DNA of 64,000 nucleotides from Aculops lycopersici (taxonomy: Eukaryota > Arthropoda > Arachnida > Trombidiformes > Eriophyidae), in assembly GCA_015350385.1 (NCBI GenBank), contig WNKI01000001.1, forward strand, positions 11,299,338 to 11,363,337, written 5' to 3'. The notes under the pieces were generated by a model. The model saw only the letters and a program-made list of their open reading frames with translations. It did no database searches and was not told the origin of the DNA. Positions 43,794 to 53,103 of the stretch are shown here, one piece after another. A program made the translations under genes and the position numbers. Position 1 is the first letter of the stretch; each line of letters begins with the position of its first letter.

Positions 43794-46700
43794 CCTCTGA
43801 CTGCTCGTTTCATGGATGGAATCGATCGGAGCGATTCTATTCCAAACTTTGCTCTACAGACCCAACGGCTCTCGCCTTTGGGCCGCCCACTTGCGCAACA
43901 TTGAGCTTCTCTCGCTCATTCGCTTGCTCGCCCATTTGGTTGGTAATGGAGCCACCAAGTTGGACTCTGGCTTTGGAGTCCAACTTGGAGGCAAAAGTCC
44001 AACTTGGCGGAGCAAAGAGCAAAGCGAAACAGAATAAAGAATGGAGAATGGAGAATAGACACTAAGAAGGATAAGAAGTAGACACGGAAAAGTTTGACTA
44101 CATTACCGATTCGCTTACTGGTCGCCAAGTTTGACTAGTGAGCGCTTCGGTCTCATATTGTTTGTCTTCATTTATCTTCCGTAGACTCCACGAGAAGAAT
44201 CGAAAGTCCATCATCAGTTTTTGCCGCTAGTCCATAGTTTTTCTCCAGCGTGCAGTGTTCCTTTTCAGTTACTCTTTAGGCTGCAGGCAAACGGGCGCCG
44301 CACTGATAGCCACTGCAGCCGGCCCGCAGGTCAGCAAGCGAAAAGAGCTGCGAGTTAATATCTTTACCAGCCCAGTGGCCGGCAGGTAAGTTCTAGTTGC
44401 CGCTGCCTGCCGCCGCTCACCTGGCTTCCCCGCGTGGGTGGTCTGCGCTGCGCTACTGCCGCTCGTCCCTCTCACCTGAGCTCAGTTAATATTGGCCACA
44501 ACAGCAGCAGCAACCGCGACAACAAAGCGGCCAACTCGCCCGGGCCTCAGCTTCAGGTTGAGGAGAGTGGATAGGAAATGATGACTCCATCTCGTCCCTT
44601 TAGTTTGGTTCGGTTTGGTTTGCCTCAATTTGGGCGCTTGATACAATTGCCGGTAGAGATGCAGTAAGAGTAACGACAAAGGAGCCCGAAAGTTGAAGCC
44701 CGGAAAAAATGATCTCTCTTTCTTGTTCTCCTCTTGGTGTCAATCTGTTAGCGTGTCGGCGTGCAACCACGACGACGGCGAGTTCCAGCTAATTGATCGT
44801 TCGATGGCAGCAAAGTCAAATGGAGGGACTTGTTGCCAAGGTGACGTCTTATTTGTCGATGATATTTTAGTTTGATAGACTTCAATCTCCGCTCACTTGA
44901 TCACTCACTCGATGGTTACTCCAGAAGAGAGCGACGATTGACTGGTCACTCTGGACTCGGAGTTTGACTCGGAATGGGAACAATTGGCTGCCACTTCATT
45001 TCGCCACTTTGCCACTCTGTTAAAACTGAAACAGAAACAGAAACCATGAGCCTAAGGAGGGGAGGAGGAGGAGGAGGAGCAAAAGCGAAATAAACTTAGA
45101 GGAAACTAACAAAATTTGCGCATCTAAACGGCAAACTGGCAGTCATTTTTCATTTCTGCCTCATTATTCCCCGTAGCTCGCAAGTAGCAAGTCTCTTTAG
45201 CAACTACCCCGGCAAAGCTGCTGAGAGTTTCGAGGCTTTTGTCTTTTCTTCTTGCTACTTTTGTTGCTACGTTTGCAGATTAAAGTGGTCCAATTCTGGC
45301 GCTAGCGGCTACGACGAGTCGTTAGTTGATACCCACTCTACCACTTGGCTCTTGCGTTACACGACCATGATACTGCTCTCACTGCTCTCTTGAACCAGGA
45401 GAGGAAGGCGAGAGAGAGAGAGAGAGAAAGAGTCAACTTCTCGCCCCCTCGCAGTTGAACTCGCGCATCTGGTTGGCTGGTTTTCGGTTGGCTTCTCGAG
45501 TTCGGGTGGCTAGTTGCGTAATAGGGAGGAGAGTAAAGCAAACTAACGAGTTCCTGTTAGGCCAAAGGGAAGCAACACAAGCAGGAGTTTCAATGCTACG
45601 TGAATTATTTTTGATTTGCGCGCCAAAATAAAGCCACGGCAAAGCGGCCAGTTGCACGTGCAACTAAATGACGCTCAAATTAATCAAGCCGAGCGCTCGG
45701 TTTCTGGATACAGTGGTAGTTATTATCCTAGTGGCAACCTAATAGCGAGCAAATGAACTGAACTCCGCCTTTGACTTGGACGCTCGAAGTAGACGAGACC
45801 AAATCAAACTCTCGTCTCGTCTCTGCCTCTCTCTCGCTGATTACGCGACATTACAACTAAAATTGCCACTGCGACCGAAAAGAGGGAGCGAAACGTGAAA
45901 CTAAACCAAACCAAACAAAACAAAAGTCACAATAATAAACTGAACAACCGAAAGCGTGAGCAAAAGTTGAACCACCAGAAATGGCAACTTTTTGCCACAA
46001 TCAGGCCATTGATTTCGATTCTCGTTGTCTCGTCGCTCGTTGGGACTCAATTGGAAAACCAGAGAGAGGGGACCAAAAACAATATTATCAATGTCATTAG
46101 ATTGGCTTTTGCTATTTGGCTATTGATAAGTTCAGTTGAAACACACAAACACCGAGTCACGAGGACATCGAGCGCGAGAGACGCGAGCAAAAGTCTCATT
46201 AGTCGCTCGCTTTTATCTCAGTATTGAAGCGAATCCAAGCTCTCTAATGGCGAACAGAGACTTACGCTAGAGCAGCCGCCGAGTGGCCGCCGACTTCCGG
46301 TGGACTGGCGACTCGATGGTCGGAAGGGGCGACGCGCGCGTTGCGCAATGAGAGCGAGCAACTTGATGATTTTCCATTGCATCTCTATGGCCTTTTCTCT
46401 AACTTTGAGTTGAGAGGAAGTGTGCAGATTTTCTTGCATTTGTGTGTTGTATTGTCGCCATCATTGTAACTGTTTACTCAGCAGTAGCAACAATGACGAC
46501 AACCAAAACCAGAAACGAGAGGAGAATTGAGCCACTTGAAGCGCTCGCCTCGTGGCCTCCAGTTATGAAGCGCAAATTCCCTCGTGGGATGCGAGTTTTT
46601 GTTGCAGTCGTCGTGGTTGTTACGCCGTGAGTCTAATTGAGCCACTCGCTTCCGCTTAGCTTCTCGTGGTTGCTATTTACTCGCACAAATACAAACAAAT

Positions 46701-47435
46701 CCCAAGGAGTTTGTCTTCTTTTGTCGCGGGTCAAATGGAGGAGGAGGAGGAGAAAAGGATTGCGCTTCAGTGGGAGCTGAATTTGGGCGGCCAAATGAAG
46801 ATTCATTGGCCAGCAGGCAGCCGGCCAACTTGTAAACCACCAGTAAACTCTGGTGGTTCCCAAAACACGAGCATAACAGAACACGGCGGCCACCTGCAGG
46901 CGAGCGGACGACTCGGCGTCGCCTAGTTCCGCTCAACAATCTAAAGATAAGATCTGCTCTCGCTGCTGCTGCTGCTGCAGTTGGCTGCAGTATCATCAAT
47001 TTGGATAGTTTCTGCTTTAAAGTGCGCGCGACACAGACACGCAAGTTACATAACATAACACAAAACGGGGGGAAAACATTTGCGCGCCAACAACCAGAAA
47101 CTCGACTTAATGATTCGTCGTCGTCGTTGTTGTTGTGCCTCTTCTTTCTGCTTTCTTTCTTTCTGGCTCTAGTTGTTTCTACTCCAACTCGTAACTTCTG
47201 TACCAAACACAAGCCGCCGATGCATTCGTTTGCTGGATGTTTTAAAATAATGTTGCCACTTGCACTTCCGGTTCTCGTGTTTGCTCAGCACGAAGTTGGC
47301 AAGCACCGTTCGCCTTGGCCTGTGTGCCGCTCGAGGCATTGGAACTTGGATTTCCAGAGTTTAGAGCTCCACTTGGCGGCGGCAACTCGCGAGTCGCGAC
47401 TCGTGCGACGAGCTGAAGTTGTTGCTGCTGCTGGC

Positions 47436-47486
<51 letters not shown>

Positions 47487-50400
47487 AGGAATAGGAGCAG
47501 GAGCAGGAGCAGGAGTAAAGTGGAGCCAAAGCAAACAGTTTAAACTAAAGCTTGAGGGAAAGAGATACATTCAAAACACTCACGCAACCAAGCGACCGGC
47601 CGACGAAACAATGGCAACTGGAGCGTTCGAGTTTGCTGGTCGCCGATGTTGTTGCTGTTGTTGCTGCTGCTGTTGCGTCATTCATTCATCCATTCGTTTG
47701 GAAGCTGGAAAATCGTTCAATGAACGCAGTTTGCCCAAAGGGTTCCACTGGTTTGCTCGCCAGCCGCCCACGAGGCTGGCAACCGAAAACTCTCCAACGC
47801 CAACTTGAATTATGATCATTTGCAATGCGCATTGCATTTGCCTGCGAGTTGAAATTTGGAAGCTTAAAGCGGCAACGTGAATTTAGAGTTGAAACTCACA
47901 GCACACAACCTCGACAACGACCCCAGGTTACCTAGCGCCGCGGACTCTCTCCCTCTGCCCGTCTCTCGGCTGGTTGGTGTTTTGGTGGGGCGGGAGCGAC
48001 GCGCCACGCGCTAGAAATACAAACAAACTACAAACTCGAGCGACCTAACCACCACTCAGCTAGTCGAGCCACATTCTTCAAAAACTAATTGAATTCCACT
48101 ACTGCGAGCCGGAAGTCAACTCGTGCGCGCAACTCGCGGGCCACTTGACTCCAACTTCACGTAGACAATTGCTGCTGTGCATTTGCACACAAGGACTGCA
48201 CGCGGCAACAAAAATTGCAAACAATAATTTGCATACCTAATGATTGGTCGCTATCTAGTGCGCCAAAAGCAACCACTTTGAGCTACCACTCGATGGCTCC
48301 AGTGAGCAAATCAAGCTTAGTGGTGCCCTCAAGTCAGACAAACACAGAGAGAGTCTCGTCGTTTATACAAATGATACCTGAAAAGAATACCCAACTAACC
48401 CGAAATGTTAACTCTCCCAAACGGAAAAATAATAGGACGATGCAATTAAATTGGAGCCAAGCGACACCTCGAAGTGCACGCAAAAGGGCAAGTCGGAGTC
48501 GTTCGACTGCCGGAATCACGTTAAGGTTATCCAGCCGATGAGCAAAAATGGTGACAAACTCTATGTTTGCGGCACAAACGCCTACAATCCGCGCGACTAT
48601 TTAGTTCATGCAAATAACTTGAGCGTCTCAAGTGACGCAATGTACGGCATTGGCTCAGGTGCTCAAGCCGAGTGTCCCTTTGACCCTGACGACAACTCAA
48701 CGGCCGTTTGGGTCGAGAAGGGAAACCCGAGCGATGCGCCCGCTCTTTACACAGGAACGGCCACCGATTTCAACAAGGCAGATCCATTGATATTTCGCAC
48801 AGAATTATACTCAAACATTACGGGCCACAAGATACACGAGGCCAAGAGGACCACCAAATATGACTCCAAGTGGTTAGACAGTGAGTATCCTTTTCCAACG
48901 CACCACTACTGCTACTATTTACCTTCCACATTATTATTGCCTGCTATTTATAACACCGGGAAGCCAATCTAATCGGCGCCAGTGGCCTCGCAACTTCCGG
49001 CGGACGACAGCGACTGGCGGCGGAGGTAGCGGAGCCGGTGGTTGTGGTGATAAGTTGGCTCAGAGTGGGCTAGCTTATCACCGAACCGCTAGCCTCTACA
49101 GTGCCTGTCGGGCAACTTGCAAAAAGAAGCTATGTAAACACGAAACCACTCGACATCCGCCGGAAATTGACCACTCAACTCAAAGGGCGATAAATTTCTC
49201 CTCCAATCCGACGAGTGTTATGTGAATTGAAATTCTAGCAAAATACTAATCCACGTATATAAATTTTCTCTCTCCTCCAAATCCAACTTTTGCTGCCACC
49301 GTAACTGCCATTGCAACAATCTTATGCGCACGGCGACACATCAAATGCAACCTCACACAAACCAAACCTGAAACCAAAACAAACATTCCGACATCCCGCC
49401 GAAACGCAACGCAACGCAACTCAATGTAATCTAACCAAACGCAAATAATATATCCAACATCAACAACAACAACAACAACACAAAACAGAACCCAATTTCG
49501 TGGGCTCCTTTGAGATCGGCGAGTATGTCTACTTTTTCTTTCGCGAGTCTGCAGTTGAGTTTATCAATTGCGGAAAGAGTATTTACTCGCGAGTAGCTCG
49601 CGTTTGCAAGGTAAGTGACTTATCCCATTTATCTCTCGTCTCTGAATATAACTTGTTAGCATGAATATCTTTAGATAGAATTTCGTGTTGCCAAAGGGAA
49701 AAAACTAACGGTCATCTGAATCCATCGAATCGAAAAATAAATCAATAAATACTGATTCCAAACTAAAACTCGCAGCGTGATAATGGTTACAAGGCGCAAA
49801 TGTTTGAAAAAGTGTGGACCACTTTTCTCAAGGCGCGACTCAATTGCTCAATTCCGGGCGAGTTCCCCTTTTACTTTGACGAAATCCGTAAGTATTTTGC
49901 CACTTTTGATCTATGGTCAGCCAACGACACCTACCGACGTGATCTGGAAACTAACGAAACTTCTTTCCAAAATTTAAACAAAAACACAACCGACAGAGAG
50001 CATCTACCGCAATCCCTTCGACGACCGGAAGTTCCACGCAATCTTCACCACCTCGAACAATGGAATCACCGGCTCGGCCATTTGCACCTTCTCGCTGGAC
50101 GCCATGCAAGAGGCCTTCAATGGCAAATTCAAGGAGCAGCAATCGTCAACTGCGGCCTGGTTGCCGGTGCCAACTTTTAAGTTGAACAACAACGAGCCCC
50201 GGCCGGGTACCTGTGTTGAGGATACGCACGCGCTAAGTGAGCAACTGGTCACCTTTATCCGGGGACACCCTCTAATGGACTCGGCGGTGAGCAACGACAA
50301 CGGGAAGCCAGTTTTCTACAGGCGCGACATAATGTTTACCAAGATAGTTGTGGATATAATTGAAATTGACGGCATCAGGTACACCGTTTACTTTGTCGGC

Positions 50401-52406
50401 ACAAACACAGGCCACGTTTACAAGATTGTCGAATGGTATCCGCAGGGCAGCTTAAGTGGCTCCGAGACCGGAAGCGGATTGTACGGCTCGGGAATGGATA
50501 GTCTATTGAATGGAAACAACGGAGGCCCACAGGTTGGCGCCTCGTCAACAGGTGCAAATGGCGCTCAATCAACTCTGGTCGAGATCATTGAGGCCACTGT
50601 ACCTGAACCAGTGAGAGCAATGGAGATATCGTCGCGCCACAAGTCCCTCTACGTGGCCAGCGATTCGCAAGTTAAACAAATCAACCTGCTCAATTGCCGT
50701 CAGCGCCACGATTCCTGCGTCCAATGCGTCAGAGATCCATACTGCGGCTGGGACAGGAAGCACCTGGAATGTCGCCACATGTCTAGCGCGTCCGCCTCCA
50801 TGATTAACTTGGATCAGCCAACCAGCAACCTGATCCAGGATATCACAAATGAGACGCCAGATTTGTGTCACGCTGTGATCAAGCACAAGGACGTGCATGT
50901 GACTTGGGGCCAGTCGGTGCATTTGCCCTGCAAGTTCAATGGCTTTATTCAGGAATCTCAGGATTTGCAACAAATACTAGCTGGACAACAGCGACAGTCT
51001 GGTTCGATGTCAATAATTGCGAAACAACAACAACAACAACAACAACACAATAGCGTGTACGGCCAGCAGACCGGATATCAGGCGGCGAGTCAGCTGCAGC
51101 AACAGCAACAAGTGGCTGCCGACAACCTAATGGGCGCACAGAATCCCTACGCGCAGCTCGGCCAACCGCACGGACTTATCCAGCCAACAAACTACATTCA
51201 ATGGTACTACCATCGCAGGGACAACATCCTCTCGCCCGGCTATCCAGTTTTGCAGCGCCGCGACAAGTTCATTCTGGCCGCCGACCAGGGGTTGGTGATT
51301 TTGAACGCCAACGAGCCAGGCTGGTACCAGTGCCGTTTGGGCAATCAGATAATCCATAGCTACAATTTGATAATCGACACGAGTAAGTATAGATATATCA
51401 TTGTTTGAATCTAATCTAGTGGCGGGCTGCTGGCAAGCTAGTGGGCTGGTGAGCTGGCGGCTCAGCTAGCTTGCCAAATGGTTTAAGGCGACCGCGGCAG
51501 GGTAGAAAAGCAGCCAAATGTCTGCTAGACAGAGGAAAGAATTGTTCTCGAGTTTCTCTCCCCTTCTCTGTGTGTCGCTTCTCTCTCATGTCAAGATGAA
51601 CGTTGTTCAGCTTGACATCTAGCTAACCAGCTGCCGTGTCATCCGCAAGTTTAGATCAATTGATCATTGGAAGTGGTTGTGTTGAAATTAGTTCAGTTAA
51701 TTGTTAATTCAATGAACTTGCAGTCGCGCGCACGACAAGAAAGGAAACTTCATAGACACAGAGAAAAGAATTGTATTGAAGGGAAGGGAAGAGAAGAGAA
51801 GAGAACGAGCAACAACAGTAATAATAGACCACCAATGCGATAATAACAATAGTCTACTGCATGCTGATTATACATTATAACTAACCCGATTATCGTCTAA
51901 TCATTTCATCTATAATGATCACAATAACAGAAACTTGCGCTGCACCAAACGAGATGGAATTCAAGCGCGTCTATGCAGATTGGTGCCGCGAGATGGAAAG
52001 ATACAAATCGGCCTATAGAAATTGGCACGCGAAGCAAAACGTGAGTACAATCTCTCTTCTTGTCAGCTAAAAATTACATTTCTTCTAACTTGACAACAAC
52101 AACAAATTACTAGTCTCAGTTTTAGTTTTGGTAGTAAACAGAGACGCTATTTGTCTGAACACCAAGAGCGAATCAAATCAAACTAACTCTCCTCCTTTCC
52201 AAATCCCATTGACTAACTTTATACCCAAAATGCAGCGATGCCAAGCGATGAATGCCAACCAGCAGCAAGCGCAAATTATGGCCAACAATGTCAATCAACA
52301 GCAACAGCAACAACAACAACAGCAAATACTTTACCAGCAACAAGTGGCAGCCGGTGGACATCCAGTGGATCCAAGTAACATGTGGACGCCACACGTCGCT
52401 GGCTAA
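17734..52406 (+). CDS. Sema2: Class-2 secreted semaphorin (Sema2-type axon guidance ligand)
   Basis: Eight coding exons: 17734-18203, 21648-21699, 48436-48880, 49489-49610, 49776-49887, 49997-51382, 51931-52040, 52236-52406. All introns are GT-AG and phases join to 955 residues. There is a hydrophobic signal sequence (about 72-95, ITSLVVVIVFLLFS) after a long N-terminus. The sema domain (about 135-632) opens with FTCGKLYYRTFHLDQQRNVLYVGAMDNLF and includes LYVCGTNAYNP and YDSKWLDKPNFVGSFEIG. A PSI domain follows (about 633-670, CVRDPYCGWD), then one Ig domain (about 700-860), then a tail with DWCREMERYKSAYRNW. There is no membrane segment, so it is secreted; family members signal through plexin B. 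Close similarity to the insect Sema-2 type is from memory of the family. Oddities are a Gln-rich insertion in the Ig domain, a poly-Gln tail exon and a 26.7-kb second intron. Translation could instead start at the in-frame ATG near 17833. Confidence 0.95.
19249..19284. repeat. AG microsatellite, left flank of the assembly gap
   Basis: Pure (AG)n running into the run of Ns. It continues on the other side of the gap. Confidence 0.95.
19285..19756. other. Assembly gap (472 Ns)
   Basis: Run of N. Both edges are AG repeat, so the missing DNA probably includes more AG repeat. True length is unknown. Frames that cross it are artefacts. Confidence 0.99.
19757..19790. repeat. AG microsatellite, right flank of the assembly gap
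   Basis: Pure (AG)n emerging from the run of Ns. Confidence 0.95.
21648..21699 (+). CDS. Sema2: Semaphorin exon 2 (52-base micro-exon)
   Basis: Too short for ORF finders. It encodes DNLFKVNLANVNKTNCL, matching the DRVFRVNLxN segment of Sema-2 proteins. Acceptor ACAACAG, donor GTAAGT; it completes the split ATG of exon 1. Confidence 0.9.
23793..23819. repeat. Perfect hairpin, 11-bp stem
   Basis: Arms CACCGACTGGC and GCCAGTCGGTG with a 5-base loop (23804-23808). Confidence 0.8.
24073..24100. repeat. GGTC tetranucleotide repeat
   Basis: Imperfect (GGTC)n, interrupted by GGTT. Confidence 0.8.
24682..24729. repeat. TTCTGC hexanucleotide repeat
   Basis: About six units of CTTCTG flanked by related CTTTTG units. 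No coding support in either strand. Confidence 0.85.
25775..25797. repeat. AG microsatellite
   Basis: Short (AG)n run in the semaphorin intron. Confidence 0.85.
30016..30074. repeat. Long near-perfect hairpin, 27-bp stem
   Basis: Arms at 30016-30042 and 30048-30074 are reverse complements with two mismatches, one of which would be a G-U wobble in RNA on either strand. The loop is five bases (CTTTT). It lies in the semaphorin intron. The loop is short for a typical pre-miRNA, so a small-RNA role is only one possibility. Confidence 0.9.
34029..34052. repeat. AG microsatellite
   Basis: (GA)n run in the semaphorin intron. Confidence 0.8.
35165..35206. repeat. Hairpin, 17-bp stem with one mismatch
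   Basis: Arms 35165-35181 and 35190-35206 around an 8-base loop. The core of the stem is AGTGAGCAGTC. Confidence 0.85.
36326..36361. repeat. Perfect hairpin, 15-bp stem
   Basis: Arms AACTGATGTGATTTG and its exact reverse complement, with the six-base loop GGGGCA. Confidence 0.9.
37136..37199. repeat. CAGCAA hexanucleotide repeat
   Basis: About ten near-perfect units. On the minus strand it reads as Ala-Val repeats, but no gene context supports coding. Confidence 0.95.
38720..38739. repeat. Perfect 20-base palindrome
   Basis: Both halves read TCGCGACTCG inward; it overlaps repeated GCGAGTCGCGA words. Same core (CGCGAGTCGCGACTCG) recurs near 47389-47402. Confidence 0.85.
42606..42636. repeat. 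Perfect hairpin, 10-bp GC-rich stem
   Basis: Arms GGCGCCTAGC and GCTAGGCGCC with an 11-base loop. Confidence 0.8.
43761..43796. repeat. CT microsatellite
   Basis: (CT)n with one TTT interruption. Confidence 0.9.
43955..43988. repeat. Perfect hairpin, 13-bp stem
   Basis: Arms CCAAGTTGGACTC and its exact reverse complement around an 8-base loop. A third GTCCAACTTGG copy follows at about 43998. Confidence 0.85.
47436..47516. repeat. Compound hexanucleotide repeat (GTTGTC then GGAGCA)
   Basis: Eight or so GTTGTC units (47436-47486) followed directly by GGAGCA units (to about 47516). Confidence 0.9.
48436..48880 (+). CDS. Sema2: Semaphorin exon 3
   Basis: Encodes DDAIKLEPSDTSKC through YDSKWLD, including CRNHVKVIQ and LYVCGTNAYNPRDY. 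Acceptor AATAATAG, donor GTGAGT; ends one base into a Lys codon. Confidence 0.95.
48881..49488. other. Semaphorin intron 3
   Basis: 608-base intron. It contains one CCGGAAGT word (reverse, 48993), a 9-bp inverted repeat GGTGATAAG / CTTATCACC near 49036-49082, and AAC repeats before the acceptor. Confidence 0.85.
49489..49610 (+). CDS. Sema2: Semaphorin exon 4
   Basis: Encodes PNFVGSFEIGEYVYFFFRE through SRVARVCK, a highly conserved part of the sema propeller. Confidence 0.95.
49776..49887 (+). CDS. Sema2: Semaphorin exon 5
   Basis: Encodes RDNGYKAQMFEKVWTTFLKA and then RLNCSIPGEFPFYFDEI; ends one base into the next codon. Confidence 0.95.
49997..51382 (+). CDS. Sema2: Semaphorin exon 6 (large)
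   Basis: Carries the rest of the sema domain, the PSI domain (CVRDPYCGWD) and the Ig domain with its Gln-rich insertion. Its first frame is short in naive ORF calls because the real reading frame starts at SIYRNPFDDRKFHAIFTT. Confidence 0.95.
51383..51930. other. Semaphorin intron 6
   Basis: 548-base intron with GT-AG ends. Nothing else seen in it. Confidence 0.85.
51931..52040 (+). CDS. Sema2: Semaphorin exon 7
   Basis: Encodes TCAAPNEMEFKRVYADWCRE and MERYKSAYRNWHAKQN, aligned with the conserved tail helix of Sema-2 proteins. Confidence 0.92.
52236..52406 (+). CDS. Sema2: Semaphorin exon 8 (terminal, Gln-rich)
   Basis: Starts RCQAMNANQQQAQ, contains a run of ten Gln and ends PSNMWTPHVAG with TAA. 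The first Cys matches the QC of the family tail. Confidence 0.9.
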   Translation, partial: RCQAMNANQQQAQIMANNVNQQQQQQQQQQILYQQQVAAGGHPVDPSNMWTPHVAG

Positions 52407-52880
52407 TGATGGCGGCAACAAGTGGCCCTGGCTAGTGGTTGTATCACTATCAATATATTGATATTATCAACTGAACCGATCAAATTTCTATTTTAACCGC
52501 TAGCCCGCCACCAACAATGACACAAAGGTTCGCGGTCACTGAGGTTTTGGCGCCGCCGACGTGTCGTGTCGTCAAGTGATACAAAATAAGAGGACGAAAA
52601 ATGGATATAAAGACGACACTTGTTGCTGTGATTATCTCATTAATGTTATTGTTGTTGTTGTTGTTGATGTTCATGTTGTTGTTGTCTGTTGATTTGTATT
52701 GTTGTTGTTTTGGAAGTTGGATACTTTTTGTCAATTCATTTCAAATTAGGAAGTGATATACTTCCAAAACTATTAGCGCAACTTAATAGACTTATTACTC
52801 AACTAGGAACTAATTTGGTGATGAACTCAACATCGTCCCCAAAATTGAGAGAAACTTGATCTCATATCTAATTTGGATAC

Positions 52881-52886
52881 AATAAA
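52881..52886 (+). terminator. Candidate poly(A) signal of the semaphorin gene
   Basis: AATAAA 475 bases past the semaphorin stop. Confidence 0.45.
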
Positions 52887-52994
52887 ATTCACACAAATTG
52901 GCTTAAAAATCTATGGCCACACAATCAAAAAGCTGATGATGCTTATGACTTTTATGATGATTAATTTGATGTTTAGGATGATTACTTTGAAGTT

Positions 52995-52997
<3 letters not shown>

Positions 52998-53037
<40 letters not shown>
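52998..53037. repeat. GAT trinucleotide repeat
   Basis: Pure (GAT)n, thirteen or so units, just beyond the HSF stop codon. Confidence 0.95.
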
Positions 53038-53103
53038 TTGATGATGTCGATTATCTTGATGACGCTAGAAAGAGCTACAATTCATTGCAACCCTAAATCC
53101 ATC

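Larger units (their letters stand above)
21700..48435. other. Semaphorin intron 2 (26.7 kb)
   Basis: This intron separates the micro-exon from exon 3. I found no supported nested gene; the open frames are low-complexity shadows. It carries at least 11 copies of CCGGAAGT, about 26 copies of CAAGTGG in its right 22 kb, several strong short hairpins and many microsatellites. Long first introns of guidance genes often hold enhancers, which would fit the motif density, but no function is shown by sequence alone. Confidence 0.8.
52407..53103. other. Shared 3' region of the convergent semaphorin and HSF genes
   Basis: Contains both 3' UTRs. A plus-strand AATAAA lies at 52881-52886. A (GAT)n repeat occupies 52998-53037. 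I did not find a convincing HSF poly(A) signal on the minus strand. Confidence 0.6.

Noticed and set aside
47001..47543. 180-codon frame with Cys-Arg repeats
   Set aside because: The Cys-Arg part is the GTTGTC hexanucleotide repeat read in frame; no support as a gene.
21700..48435. Enrichment of the E-box CAGGTG/CACCTG in the semaphorin intron
   Set aside because: I counted about 18 copies against roughly 13 expected for a 6-mer on both strands, so there is no clear excess.
48881..49225. 114-codon plus-strand frame between semaphorin exons 3 and 4
   Set aside because: It lies in intron 3, whose GT-AG ends and phase are well supported.
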